Part shown: piece by piece, positions 6,792 through 15,779 of the stretch | Position numbering within the stretch: position 1 is the stretch's first letter | Layout of the letters: every line of letters begins with the position of its first letter | Program-made: the position numbers and the translations under genes | Notes under the pieces: generated by a model | Seen by the model: only the letters and a program-made list of their open reading frames with translations | Databases searched by the model: none | Told to the model about the DNA's origin: nothing | DNA from: Variovorax paradoxus_P | Lineage (GTDB): Bacteria; Pseudomonadota; Gammaproteobacteria; Burkholderiales; Burkholderiaceae_C | NCBI RefSeq assembly: GCF_050627025.1 | Contig: NZ_CP192472.1 | Direction: 5' to 3' (one strand) | Length of the DNA: 64,000 nt

Positions 6792-8828
6792 ATGGCTGAT
6801 TCTTCCAATACGAAACTACCGTTCCAGGCTGAAGTCGCGCAACTGCTGCATCTGGTCACGCATGCGCTGTACTCCAACAAGGAAATCTTCCTGCGCGAGC
6901 TGATCTCGAACGCATCGGACGCCTGCGACAAGCTGCGCTTCGAGGCCATCGACCACCCCGAGCTGTACGAAGACCAGCCCAACCTGGACGTGCGCCTTTC
7001 GTTCGACAAGGCCGCGCGCACCATCACCATTACCGACAAGGGCATCGGCCTGTCGCGCCAGGAAGCCATCGACAACCTGGGCACCATTGCAAAAAGTGGT
7101 ACCAAGGACTTCATGAGCAAGCTCAGCGGCGACCAGAAGGCCGACGCGCAGCTCATCGGCCAGTTTGGCGTGGGCTTCTACTCGGGCTTCATCGTGGCCG
7201 ACAAGATCACGGTCGAATCGCGCCGCGCCGGCCTGCCGCCCGAAGAGGGCGTGCGCTGGGTGAGCGGCGGCGCGGGCGACTTCGAAGTGGCCGACATCAC
7301 GCGCGCCGAGCGCGGCACCAGCATTACGCTGCACCTGCGCGAAGACGCCGACGAATACCTCAACGCCTGGAAGCTCAAGCAGATCGTCGGCAAGTATTCC
7401 GACCACATCTCGCTGCCCATCCTCATGGAAAAAGAGGAATGGAAAGAAGGCGAGAACGACCAGCCCGGCGACATGGTCAAGACCGGCGAATGGGAAACGG
7501 TCAACAAGGCCAACGCCCTGTGGAGCCGCAACAAGAAAGACATCACGCCCGAGCAGTACGAAGAGTTCTACAAGACCATCAGCCACGACTACGAGGCGCC
7601 GCTCGCCTGGAGCCACAACCGCGTCGAGGGCAGCACCGAGTACACGCAGTTGCTCTACATTCCCTCGAAGGCGCCGTTCGACCTGTGGAACCGCGACAAG
7701 AGCGCGGGCGTCAAGCTGTATGTGAAGCGCGTCTTCATCATGGACGACGCCGAGGCGCTGCTGCCAAGCTATTTGCGCTTCGTGAAGGGCGTGATCGACT
7801 CGTCCGACCTGCCGCTCAACGTGAGCCGCGAACTGCTGCAGGAAAGCCGCGACGTAAAGGCCATTCGCGAGGGCAGCACCAAGCGCGTTCTGGGCATGCT
7901 CGAAGACCTGGCCAAAAAGCAGAAGACCGGGCCGGAAAGCAGCGAAGGCAAGATCGACGTGGGTTCGGGCGAATCGGTGCCCGCACCCGAGCCGACCGAG
8001 GCGGTGACCGACGTGGTCGACAAGAATGCGCCGACGGCCGCCGAAACCGCCGCTGCCGCGGCAGACGAATCGGGCAAGTACGCCAAGTTCTATGCCGAGT
8101 TTGGCGCCGTGCTGAAAGAAGGCCTGGGCGAAGACTTCGGCAACCGCGACCGCATTGCCAAGCTGCTGCGCTTTGCCTCGACCACGAGCGACACCGTGAG
8201 CGTGAGCTTTGCCGACTACAAGGCGCGCATGAAGGAAGGGCAGGACGCGATCTACTACATCACGGCCGACACGCTCGCCGCCGCCAGGAACAGCCCGCAG
8301 CTCGAGGTCTTCAAGAAGAAGGGCATCGAGGTGCTGCTCATGACCGACCGCGTGGACGAGTGGGCGCTCAACTACCTGACCGAGTTCGACGGCACGCCGC
8401 TGCAAAGCGTGGCCAAGGGCGCGGTCGATCTTGGCAAGCTGCAGGACGAGGCCGAGAAGAAGGCCGCCGAAGAGGCCGCCGAATCGTTCAAGCCGCTGCT
8501 GGAGAAGCTCAAGGAAGCACTCAAGGACAAGGCCGGCGACGTGCGCGTGACCACGCGCCTGGTCGATTCGCCCGCCTGCCTGGTGGTGCAGGACGGCGGC
8601 ATGAGCACGCAGCTTGCGCGCATGCTCAAGCAGGCCGGCCAGCCCGCACCCGACCTGAAACCGGTGCTCGAAGTGAACGCCGAGCATGCGCTGGTGAAGA
8701 AGCTCGACGGCTCCGAGCACTTCGACGATCTGGCAAACATTCTTTTCGACCAGGCGCTGCTGGCCGAAGGCGGCCTGCCGGCCGATCCCGCGGCCTACGT
8801 GAGGCGCGTGAACGCGCTGCTGGTGTGA
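6792..8828 (+). CDS. htpG: Molecular chaperone HtpG (Hsp90) with middle-domain insert
   Basis: Cytoplasmic ATP-dependent chaperone of 678 residues. The N-terminal GHKL ATPase domain contains LFLRELISNASDACDKLR, TDKGIGL and GQFGVGFYSGF; the middle domain contains LPLNVSRELLQ; a C-terminal dimerisation domain follows. E. coli HtpG has 624 residues. The excess is mostly an insert of about 48 residues (roughly 379-426) rich in Ala, Pro, Glu and Thr, placed between LEDLAKKQK and KYAKFYAEFG, where E. coli has only a few residues. The ATG at 6792 gives the conserved start with FQAEVAQLLHLV soon after. A lipoprotein gene overlaps its stop codon. Confidence 0.97.
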   Translation: MADSSNTKLPFQAEVAQLLHLVTHALYSNKEIFLRELISNASDACDKLRFEAIDHPELYEDQPNLDVRLSFDKAARTITITDKGIGLSRQEAIDNLGTIAKSGTKDFMSKLSGDQKADAQLIGQFGVGFYSGFIVADKITVESRRAGLPPEEGVRWVSGGAGDFEVADITRAERGTSITLHLREDADEYLNAWKLKQIVGKYSDHISLPILMEKEEWKEGENDQPGDMVKTGEWETVNKANALWSRNKKDITPEQYEEFYKTISHDYEAPLAWSHNRVEGSTEYTQLLYIPSKAPFDLWNRDKSAGVKLYVKRVFIMDDAEALLPSYLRFVKGVIDSSDLPLNVSRELLQESRDVKAIREGSTKRVLGMLEDLAKKQKTGPESSEGKIDVGSGESVPAPEPTEAVTDVVDKNAPTAAETAAAAADESGKYAKFYAEFGAVLKEGLGEDFGNRDRIAKLLRFASTTSDTVSVSFADYKARMKEGQDAIYYITADTLAAARNSPQLEVFKKKGIEVLLMTDRVDEWALNYLTEFDGTPLQSVAKGAVDLGKLQDEAEKKAAEEAAESFKPLLEKLKEALKDKAGDVRVTTRLVDSPACLVVQDGGMSTQLARMLKQAGQPAPDLKPVLEVNAEHALVKKLDGSEHFDDLANILFDQALLAEGGLPADPAAYVRRVNALLV

Positions 8829-9226
8829 AAGCCCGGCCGCGCATCGCTCGGGCAGGGGCCGTCGCTTCGGCGGCGGCGTTGCTGGTCTTGATGAGCGGCT
8901 GTTCTCACTACCACATAGGTATTCCGCTGGTGCCCGGGCTCTCACTCGGCCTGGGTGCCACCAAGGACGGCAATTTCTCGGTCGGTCTCAACACCGGCTG
9001 GGGCCCGCTCGGTGCCGGAGTGGCCGTCAACAACTCGGGCGTGGTGGCCGGTTCCGCCGGCGTGGGTGTGGGCGTTGGCGCGGGGCCTGTCGGCACCGGC
9101 GTAGGCGTGAGCAAGAGCGTGGTGCTGCACGACCCCAATGCCGCCGCTGCGCGCGTTTCTTACCGGCCGGCCGCGGTGGCGCAAGCCGGCGAACTCGGCA
9201 CGCCTGCCAATCCCGTCGCACCCTGA
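8825..9226 (+). CDS. Small glycine/valine-rich lipoprotein, translationally coupled to htpG
   Basis: Predicted 133-residue lipoprotein that starts with GTG overlapping the htpG stop (GTGA). Residues 1-25 form a basic then hydrophobic leader ending in a lipobox-like LMSGC, so the mature protein would begin at that cysteine. The rest is low-complexity Gly/Val/Ala sequence with GVGVGVGAGPVGTGVGVSKS, resembling small outer-membrane-associated proteins of Burkholderiales. No separate ribosome site is visible, which fits translational coupling. The function is unknown and a link to chaperone activity is not implied beyond co-expression. The lack of an ATG makes the exact start moderately uncertain. 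Confidence 0.6.
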   Translation: MKARPRIARAGAVASAAALLVLMSGCSHYHIGIPLVPGLSLGLGATKDGNFSVGLNTGWGPLGAGVAVNNSGVVAGSAGVGVGVGAGPVGTGVGVSKSVVLHDPNAAAARVSYRPAAVAQAGELGTPANPVAP

Positions 9227-9259
9227 TCGCTGCGAGTCGAGGTGCGGCGCTGGCCGCCC

Positions 9260-10393
9260 TCAACGATGCGCCGCCAGGCTCAGGAGCAGCACGGTCCAGT
9301 GCTGCAGGCGGGTAAGCGCGTACTTGCGGCCTTCCATCGCATGGTGGCCTTCAGCGCTTTTGCCGATGGCGAGCAATTCATTCGCAGCCGCGGTCACGTT
9401 GTGCGCAAAATCTTCCGCGTTGCCGCGCCACACCACGGTGCGGTGCTGCAGCCCCAACTGAGCCGCGCGTTCCGCATTGATCGCCTGCTCGGGCTGGTCG
9501 GTCAGCACCAGCAGGATCGGCTTGCGGTACACCGCTGCGACAGACAGCGCCGCCATGCCCGGCGCCGAGACGATGAAGGCGCTGCGCGCGGCCGTGTCGA
9601 TCCAGTGCTCGTCCTGTGCATGCCAGCCCCTGCTTTGCGCGTAGCCCTCGCCCACAAGATGCGTGGGCACGCCGGTATCGGCCAGCCCGTGTTCCAGGCC
9701 GTCGGCCAGCGCACCCTCCTCGAAATGCGGGTTCAGGTACACCGCGGCTGGCGGATCGATGTGCGGATGTGCGCCGGCATGCACTTCGGCATCGGCGCGT
9801 GCCACGGCTACTGGCGTGGCCAGGCGGTGGCCGCCGCGTCCATCGTGCAGCGGCTCGCCGTAGCCGAAGTCATGCGCGATGCGGGCACGGGCGCGGTCGA
9901 TCTGCCAGGCGACGATGCGGCCGAACAGCCGGGCCGTCCACCCCGGCATGCGTCCGCTGAAGTTGGTTTCGAGCGCACGCCGCAGGCTGTCGCCGTAGAC
10001 GTGCACCACCTTATGCCGCCAGCCCGGCATCCAGCCCATGAAGAGTAGCGCGGGGTGGAAAGAATCGTTCACCACCAGGTCGGCATTGCGGAACCACCTG
10101 CTCAGCCGCACGATGTCGCGCAGCATGCGCCCGGGCCTGAACATGTAGTGGGCCACGTTGCGGTCGGTCTCGCGGCGCAGCATGTTCTGCCGGCTGTCGA
10201 ACTGCACCGCATAGTGGCGCGAGAGCACCGGCGCATGAATGCCGAAGCCCGCAAGAAAGCGCGCGCCTTCATCGGAGGTGGTGAGCACCTGCACGCTGGC
10301 GCCCGCATCGCGCAATGCATGCGCGAGCAGCTGCGAGCGCATCAAATGGCCGCGCGCGTCCGCAGTCGCAAGATAGACGATGCGTGGCGGCAT
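9260..10393 (-). CDS. Glycosyltransferase, MurG/GT1-like fold
   Basis: Predicted GT-B glycosyltransferase of 377 residues that transfers a sugar from a nucleotide donor. The N-terminal half begins PRIVYLATADARGHLMRSQLLAHAL, the usual acceptor-side start of the MurG/PF13528 group. The C-terminal half holds SAPGMAALSVAAVYRKPILLVL then DQPEQAINAERAAQLG, the donor-binding signature of this fold. It is the last gene of a four-gene minus-strand operon, starting 6 bases after the ferritin-like gene. With UDP-glucose dehydrogenase encoded divergently, UDP-glucuronate is a possible donor for the locus; that is inference. The acceptor is unknown. Confidence 0.8.
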   Translation of the reverse strand: MPPRIVYLATADARGHLMRSQLLAHALRDAGASVQVLTTSDEGARFLAGFGIHAPVLSRHYAVQFDSRQNMLRRETDRNVAHYMFRPGRMLRDIVRLSRWFRNADLVVNDSFHPALLFMGWMPGWRHKVVHVYGDSLRRALETNFSGRMPGWTARLFGRIVAWQIDRARARIAHDFGYGEPLHDGRGGHRLATPVAVARADAEVHAGAHPHIDPPAAVYLNPHFEEGALADGLEHGLADTGVPTHLVGEGYAQSRGWHAQDEHWIDTAARSAFIVSAPGMAALSVAAVYRKPILLVLTDQPEQAINAERAAQLGLQHRTVVWRGNAEDFAHNVTAAANELLAIGKSAEGHHAMEGRKYALTRLQHWTVLLLSLAAHR

Positions 10394-10399
10394 CGGCGC

Positions 10400-11161
10400 T
10401 CAGGCGTGCATCGGCCGTGCGGCACCGGGCCGAAGGCGCAGCGCCAGGCCGGCAAGGTACATGCCCAGTGCGCCGGTAATGCCAAAGCCGCGTTCGGTAT
10501 TGCGCACCTCGCGCATCAGCAGCGCGAGCCGCGCCTCTTCGTGCGGTGCCACGCAGCGCTGCAGCGTATGGCTGCACAGGCGAGTGTGGCGGTCCTCATC
10601 GGCCAGCACGCGCGTGAGCAGCGGGTGCAGTGCATGCCCGGTACCTATCAGCGCGCAATGGCGCTGCAGGATGCGCGAAGCCATCTGCTCGGCAGCCAGG
10701 CCAATGGCGTAGGCCGGCACCAGGGCGCCATGCGAAAAGTGCGGCGCATGGCTGCGGATGAGCCGCTGCCACCGCGCGAGCTTGCGCCGGCTCAGCCAGT
10801 CGGGCTGCGGCGCTTCTTCAGGCGATGTGGCGGCCTGCGCGTGGCCCCCGCGCTCGGCGATGGCGTCGGCAAAAAGCCGCGCATGCAATTGCTCGTCGGC
10901 CAGATGCTGGTCGAGTTGCCGTGTGAGCCAGTCGGGTGCGCTCGCGCGCAGTTCACGCTGCAGGGCCTGCTCCGAAGATTCCTCGCCGACCAGGTACAAA
11001 CGCAGCAGCAAGATTTCGCCGTCGCGGCTCGCATGCAACTGCCGCAAGGCGCCTCGCTTGACGTGGTGCACCAGGTGCGCCTGCAGCGCGGGCCAGCCGC
11101 GCAGCCTCGGCGGCGCAAGGCAGTCGAAACCACTGGCCGGCAAAGGCGTTTCAGCGGGCAT
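10400..11161 (-). CDS. Ferritin-like di-iron protein in a glycan operon
   Basis: A 253-residue helical protein that looks like a member of the ferritin-like superfamily. Putative iron ligands occur as DEQLHARLF, AEQMASRIL and DEDRHTRLC, a spacing of Glu and ExxH motifs that fits a four-helix-bundle di-iron site. I do not recognise a named family; it could be an oxygenase or an oxidase. The ATG at 11161 (MPAETPLPASGF) overlaps the previous gene by 11 bases, and its stop lies 6 bases from the glycosyltransferase start, so it is embedded in the operon. A metal-dependent modification of the glycan or its lipid carrier would fit, as inference. Confidence 0.6.
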   Translation of the reverse strand: MPAETPLPASGFDCLAPPRLRGWPALQAHLVHHVKRGALRQLHASRDGEILLLRLYLVGEESSEQALQRELRASAPDWLTRQLDQHLADEQLHARLFADAIAERGGHAQAATSPEEAPQPDWLSRRKLARWQRLIRSHAPHFSHGALVPAYAIGLAAEQMASRILQRHCALIGTGHALHPLLTRVLADEDRHTRLCSHTLQRCVAPHEEARLALLMREVRNTERGFGITGALGMYLAGLALRLRPGAARPMHA

Positions 11162-12170
11162 CGGCCACTGCCCTGGACAGCGGGGCTTGTTGCTGCTGCC
11201 AGCCGAGCACCAGCCCGATGAAGCTGTCTTGCAGGAAGGCGCGCGCCGAGGCGTCGGCCTCGGCAAATTCATGCTGCCGCCCGTCGTAGCGCAGATAACC
11301 CTTGCCGTTGGCGGCGCCGAGCACGAGCTTCTCGTTCTTCCTGAAGCCGTTCTGCAGCAGCGGCTGCAACTGCGGGTGCGATTCGAGGCCGTAGAGGAAC
11401 AGGTCGCGCTGCACCACCTGGCGCGGAATCTGTCCGCTCAGCGCCTGCAGTTCGAGCGACCAGTTGCCTTGCCGCATGGCTTCGGCAAGCTCCCGGCCCT
11501 TGGCCGAGGGCGCGCGAAACTGCGCACGCGCCACCGACTTGGACGCCTTGCGCAGGCCCAGCCCAACGGTGATGTCCGCGTCCTTGGCAACGCCGGTGCG
11601 GTTGTCGCGCACCTGCACCACCTCGTTCGCGAAGCGCGCGGCAAGCGACGGCTTGGAGAGCGTCTCGCTGATCTGCGTGGGCGTGAGCACCACGCGCTCG
11701 CTGCTGCCTTCGATCACCACGACCTGGTAGGGGTCGATGCGGATGTCGCTGAACTCCCCGCCGATGGGCGAATGCGCATGGCTGCTCACCGACCATTCGT
11801 TGCCCGAGCGGCTCAGCAGCGCATGAAAGGTGAGCGGCACGCGCTGGCCGCCCGACGACCGGCCGGAGCCCTGCAGCAGCACGTCGCCCACGATGGCCTT
11901 GTCGGCGTAGCTGCGCGGGTTGGCAAAGCGGATGGTGTGCGCGGCGCTGTCGAGCGCGGCGCGCGTGTCGGCGTCGTCCAGCGCAAGGCGGTTGCATTCG
12001 TTCGCAGGGCCGGCCAGAGCGGCAAAGGGGCAGCCGCTGTCGGACTTGAAGTTGAAGACGCCGCGGCCGGTGAAATCGGCGGCGTTGGCCGTCATGGCGG
12101 CCGTGGCGCAGGCACCGGCCAGCACCAGCGAGGCAATGCGAAGCGCGTGTGCGCTGAAAGTTGTTTTCAT
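11151..12170 (-). CDS. Exported protein of unknown function in the glycan operon
   Basis: A 339-residue protein with a clear Sec signal peptide (about 1-31, ending near ANAADF). The mature part is mostly soluble, with one cysteine pair (SGCPFAALAGPANEC) near the start and a beta-rich middle including HSPIGGEFSDI and VVVIEGSSERVVL. I recognise no family. The ATG at 12170 overlaps the stop codon of the upstream glycosyltransferase (ATGA), so the two are translationally coupled. Its stop overlaps the start of the ferritin-like gene. An exported component suggests the locus acts at or beyond the inner membrane. Confidence 0.75.
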   Translation of the reverse strand: MKTTFSAHALRIASLVLAGACATAAMTANAADFTGRGVFNFKSDSGCPFAALAGPANECNRLALDDADTRAALDSAAHTIRFANPRSYADKAIVGDVLLQGSGRSSGGQRVPLTFHALLSRSGNEWSVSSHAHSPIGGEFSDIRIDPYQVVVIEGSSERVVLTPTQISETLSKPSLAARFANEVVQVRDNRTGVAKDADITVGLGLRKASKSVARAQFRAPSAKGRELAEAMRQGNWSLELQALSGQIPRQVVQRDLFLYGLESHPQLQPLLQNGFRKNEKLVLGAANGKGYLRYDGRQHEFAEADASARAFLQDSFIGLVLGWQQQQAPLSRAVADAR

Positions 12171-13195
12171 GTGGGGCGATGGTAGGAGAGTGCCTGGGCG
12201 TCGGCGTTGGTGCGGCCGGTGGTGTGCCAGCCGATGCCGCGCGCGAATGCGCCCAGCATGTCGATGGCCGAGAAGCCCAGGATCAATGCCACGCCCGCGA
12301 GCCAGCGCATGCCGGAGAGGCGTGGCAGGTCTTGGTGATTGAGCGCGCGCATGCTGAAGCCGAGCCGCGTGAACAGCACGCACAGCGGGCCGATGGGCCC
12401 GCTCTTCGCGAGCCACTGCCACCTGGCGGGCACGTAGCTGCGCAAAAGGTGCGGCGTGAGCGAATACGTGTCTTGCCCGCGCATCCAGCGCAGCTTCAAC
12501 GCCTCGGCGCGGGTGTCGGGCAGGCGGTGCTCGGTATGCGCCGCTGCTGCGTAGTGAATGGGCACGCCGGCCGCCTTCAGGCGCATGCCCAGCACCTGGC
12601 AATGCGCGCGGTACACGCCGTCGAGCGCCTGGTAGCTGTGCCGTTCGAACACGTCGCGGCGGAATGCCACGTTGTTCGCGTAGAAGTTGCTCGTGGCGCC
12701 TGCCTGGTCGGCATTGGGAAAGTACATGAAGTCGATGGTGGTGAGCGCGGTGCCGACCACGTTGGCCGCATAGCTTGTGCGGCCGGCCACTACCGCGGGC
12801 GCATCGGCGCGGGTAAAGGGCGCGAGCATCTGCAGCAGCCAGTCGTCGTCGGGCAGGCAATCGGCATCGGCGAACACCACGTGGTCGCAGCGCGCGGCAT
12901 CGGTGGCGCCGAAGCCTGCGTTCTTGGCGTCGTAGTAGCCGGTGGCGGGGTCGATGCGCACAAAGTCGACCGGGCGGCCCGCGAGTGCCTCTACCGCATC
13001 GCACGACGCGGCGCTGAGGCCGTCATGCGTGATGACCACTTGCGCGAGTGCCGTGAGCGGGAGCTCCTGCTTTGCGAGCAGGCCGACGAGGCGCTGCAGG
13101 CTCGTGCTCGCGGCAGCCTCGGCATCCGCACCGCCGCGCAGGTTGTTGGTCTCCAGGACCAGCGCGGTGCGCGCGGCAACGTCATGGGGCATCAT
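12167..13195 (-). CDS. Family 2 glycosyltransferase with C-terminal membrane segment
   Basis: GT-A glycosyltransferase of 342 residues. The nucleotide-sugar and metal-binding motif is VVFADADCLPDDDWLL (DAD near residue 108), followed by a conserved LRWMRGQDTYS segment in place of the usual QxxRW. A hydrophobic stretch near the end (about 305-325, WLAGVALILGFSAI) probably anchors it to the inner membrane. It is the first gene of the four-gene operon running to 9260, and its stop overlaps the next start by four bases. It is divergent from UDP-glucose dehydrogenase with 95 bases between, so both arms may share regulation. An alternative start one codon downstream exists. Confidence 0.85.
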   Translation of the reverse strand: MMPHDVAARTALVLETNNLRGGADAEAAASTSLQRLVGLLAKQELPLTALAQVVITHDGLSAASCDAVEALAGRPVDFVRIDPATGYYDAKNAGFGATDAARCDHVVFADADCLPDDDWLLQMLAPFTRADAPAVVAGRTSYAANVVGTALTTIDFMYFPNADQAGATSNFYANNVAFRRDVFERHSYQALDGVYRAHCQVLGMRLKAAGVPIHYAAAAHTEHRLPDTRAEALKLRWMRGQDTYSLTPHLLRSYVPARWQWLAKSGPIGPLCVLFTRLGFSMRALNHQDLPRLSGMRWLAGVALILGFSAIDMLGAFARGIGWHTTGRTNADAQALSYHRPT

Positions 13196-13290
13196 CGAAT
13201 TTTTTCTCCGGGCATTGTTTTGAAGGCTTGCATCCTGCTTTTATCTCACAACCGCCGAGGCTACCAGTGCCTCGAGAGCCGGGCGCACGA

Positions 13291-14628
13291 ATGAAGGTGA
13301 GCCTTTTCGGCGCCGGCTACGTCGGCCTCGCCTTTGCCGCATGCCTTGCCGAAGCGGGGCATGAGGTGCTTTGCGCCGACGCGGATGCCGCCCGCATCGA
13401 AGGATTGCAACAGGGCCGCATGCCCCTGCATGAGCCCGGACTGGAGGCGCTGGTGGCAGCGGGGCAGGCTGCCGGCACCCTTCGCTTCACCACCGACGAA
13501 CGCGCGGCAAGCCTGCATGGCGAGGTTCTTTTCATCGCGGTCAACACGCCGGCCGATGCGGCAGGCGAAATAGACCTGCGGCACGTGATGGCCGTGGCAC
13601 GCAGCATCGGCCGGCACCGCGATCGGCCGGGGCTCGTGGTCTGCAAGTCCACCGCGCCGGTCGGCACGGCGGAACAGGTCGAGGCCGTGCTGGTCGATGA
13701 GCTCTTGCAGCGCGGCGCGGCTCATCGCATTGACGTGGCTGTGAACCCCGAGTTCTTGCGCGAAGGTTCGGCCGTGCGCGATTGCCGCCAGCCCGACCGC
13801 GTGGTGATCGGTGCGGAAGACACGGAAGCCGTCGACCTGCTCGCCAGGCTCTACCGGCCCTTTGTGCAAGACCCGAAGCAGGTGCTGGTGATGGACCGCC
13901 GCTCCGCGGAACTCACCAAGTACGCGGCCAACGCCATGCTTGCAACGCGCATCAGCTTCATGAACGAGATGGCGCGCGTGGCGGAGCATGCGGGGGCCGA
14001 CATCGAGATGGTGCGCCGCGGCATCGGTGCCGACCCGCGCATAGGCCCCGGTTTCCTGCAGGCCGGTGCCGGCTACGGCGGCTCATGCCTCGCGAAGGAC
14101 GTGCGCGCGCTGCGGCATGCGGCAGACCGCGACGGGTACGGGCTTCGCATTCTGTCGGCGGTGGAGGCCACCAACCACGAGCAGAAGGGCCGGCTCTTCG
14201 ACCTGATGACGCACCACTTCGAAGGCCGCATCGCCGACAAGACGATTGCCCTTTGGGGCCTTGCATTCAAGCCCGACACCGACGACATGCGCGACGCGCC
14301 CAGCCTTGTGCTGCTGGAGCGCCTGCGGGCGGCCGGAGCGCGTGTGCAGGTGCACGACCCGGCGGCCATGCCGAACGCGCGCGCGATGGTGGGCGAGCAC
14401 GGCGACGTGCGCTGGTGCGACACGCCGGAGCAGGCGCTCGAGGGTGCCCACGTGCTGGCACTGGTGACCGAGTGGCCGGTGTTCCTGTGCCCGGATTTCT
14501 CGCACATTGCGGCAACGCTCGGAACCCCGGCGATCTTCGACGGCCGCAACATCTACGACGCGGCAGAGGTCGAGGCTGCCGGCATCGCGTACTACGGCAT
14601 CGGCCGCGGCCGCTCAGTGCTGCGCTGA
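13291..14628 (+). CDS. UDP-glucose 6-dehydrogenase
   Basis: Oxidises UDP-glucose to UDP-glucuronate with two NAD+, providing acidic sugar donors. The 445-residue protein starts with the Rossmann motif FGAGYVGLAFAACLAEAGHEV, has VCKSTAPVGT and NPEFLREGSAVRD, and the catalytic Cys266 in GGSCLAKD. The usual form of this motif is GGSCFPKD, so the two residues after the cysteine are substituted. C-terminal AFKPDTDDMRDAPS is typical. The ATG at 13291 puts the Rossmann motif at the N-terminus. Its position beside two glycosyltransferase genes suggests a dedicated role there. Its end overlaps the convergent CoA-transferase gene by 15 bases. Confidence 0.94.
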   Translation: MKVSLFGAGYVGLAFAACLAEAGHEVLCADADAARIEGLQQGRMPLHEPGLEALVAAGQAAGTLRFTTDERAASLHGEVLFIAVNTPADAAGEIDLRHVMAVARSIGRHRDRPGLVVCKSTAPVGTAEQVEAVLVDELLQRGAAHRIDVAVNPEFLREGSAVRDCRQPDRVVIGAEDTEAVDLLARLYRPFVQDPKQVLVMDRRSAELTKYAANAMLATRISFMNEMARVAEHAGADIEMVRRGIGADPRIGPGFLQAGAGYGGSCLAKDVRALRHAADRDGYGLRILSAVEATNHEQKGRLFDLMTHHFEGRIADKTIALWGLAFKPDTDDMRDAPSLVLLERLRAAGARVQVHDPAAMPNARAMVGEHGDVRWCDTPEQALEGAHVLALVTEWPVFLCPDFSHIAATLGTPAIFDGRNIYDAAEVEAAGIAYYGIGRGRSVLR

Positions 14629-15756
14629 GTCGTCGTCGACAGGCAGAAAAGCGCTGCCCGGCGTGAGCGGCGCATACCGGTAGCTCGCCGGCGTGCGGCC
14701 CAGCTTTACGGGCGCACCGATGCCGCGGTAGCCGCCGGGCATCTCCACCACCATTTCGCGGTGCAGCGTGTGCGGGTGCTGCAGCGCATCGGCCACGGGC
14801 AGCACCGGCGCGGCGGGCACGCCGGCGGCCATCAGCTGGTCGACCAGCGCGCGTCCGTCGAAGGCAGCCATGGCCGCCTCGAGCCGCTGCTTGAGCCCGT
14901 CGCGGTGAACAGAGCGCGCACCCGCGGTGCGGTAGAGCGGATCGTCCGCCAACCCGGGCAGGCCGATGCAACGGCACAGGCTGGCGAATTGCCGGTCATT
15001 GCCCACCGCCACGAACACCGGATCGGTGCCGGTGGCCAGCGCGTCGTAGGGGTAGATGTTGGGATGCGCGTTGCCTGTGCGGCGCGGCGCGGTGCCATCC
15101 ATGAACCAGTTGGCCGCATGCGGATGCAAGAGCGAAAGGCCGCTGTCGTAGAGCGCCGCTTCCACAAATTGCCCGCGCCCGCTGCGCTGGCGCTCTTGCA
15201 GCGCGAGCAGCACGCCGATCACCGCATTGAGCCCCGTCACCATGTCGACCACGGGCAAGCCCACGCGCAGCGGACCGCCATCGGCCTCGCCGTTGATGCT
15301 CATGATGCCGGTCATGGCCTGCACTGCGGCGTCGTAGCCGGGCAGCGCGCCGAGCGGGCCGTCCGCGCCAAAACCCGAGACGCGGCACCACACCAGGCGC
15401 GGAAAGCGCTGCGAAAGCGCCTCGTAGCCGATGCCCCAGCGCTCCATCGTGCCGGTCTTGAAGTTCTCGATCAGCACGTCGGCCTCGGCCACCAGCGCAA
15501 GCAGCGCCTCGCGGCCTTCCTCGGTCGAAAAGTCCAGATGCTGCACGCGCTTGTTGCGGTTGAGCCCGTGGTAGTAAGAGGCCACGCCCTCCTTGAAGGG
15601 CGGGCCCCAGGTGCGCGTGTCGTCGCCCTGGGGCGGCTCCACCTTCAGCACGTCGGCGCCGTGGTCGCCGAGGATCTGGCCGCAATAGGGGCCGCCGAGA
15701 ATGCGCGAGATGTCCAGAACGCGGATGCCCGCGAGGGCGCCTTGGGTCGATGTCAT
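14614..15756 (-). CDS. CaiB/BaiF family (family III) CoA-transferase
   Basis: Transfers CoA from an acyl-CoA donor to a carboxylic acid. The 380-residue protein has the family start LAGIRVLDISRILGGPYCGQILGDHGADVLKVEPP, the segment DVLIENFKTGTMERWG, and LPGYDAAVQAMTG, in which the aspartate is the expected catalytic residue. Glycine-rich SGRGQFVEAALYDSG follows. The ATG at 15756 is chosen since the family begins just before this motif. It is the third gene of an operon with the Bug receptor (23-base gap) and acyl-CoA dehydrogenase, suggesting activation of an imported acid to its CoA ester before oxidation. The substrate is unknown. Confidence 0.93.
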   Translation of the reverse strand: MTSTQGALAGIRVLDISRILGGPYCGQILGDHGADVLKVEPPQGDDTRTWGPPFKEGVASYYHGLNRNKRVQHLDFSTEEGREALLALVAEADVLIENFKTGTMERWGIGYEALSQRFPRLVWCRVSGFGADGPLGALPGYDAAVQAMTGIMSINGEADGGPLRVGLPVVDMVTGLNAVIGVLLALQERQRSGRGQFVEAALYDSGLSLLHPHAANWFMDGTAPRRTGNAHPNIYPYDALATGTDPVFVAVGNDRQFASLCRCIGLPGLADDPLYRTAGARSVHRDGLKQRLEAAMAAFDGRALVDQLMAAGVPAAPVLPVADALQHPHTLHREMVVEMPGGYRGIGAPVKLGRTPASYRYAPLTPGSAFLPVDDDSAQH

Positions 15757-15779
15757 GGGCTGTGTCCGGTGCCGCGCAA

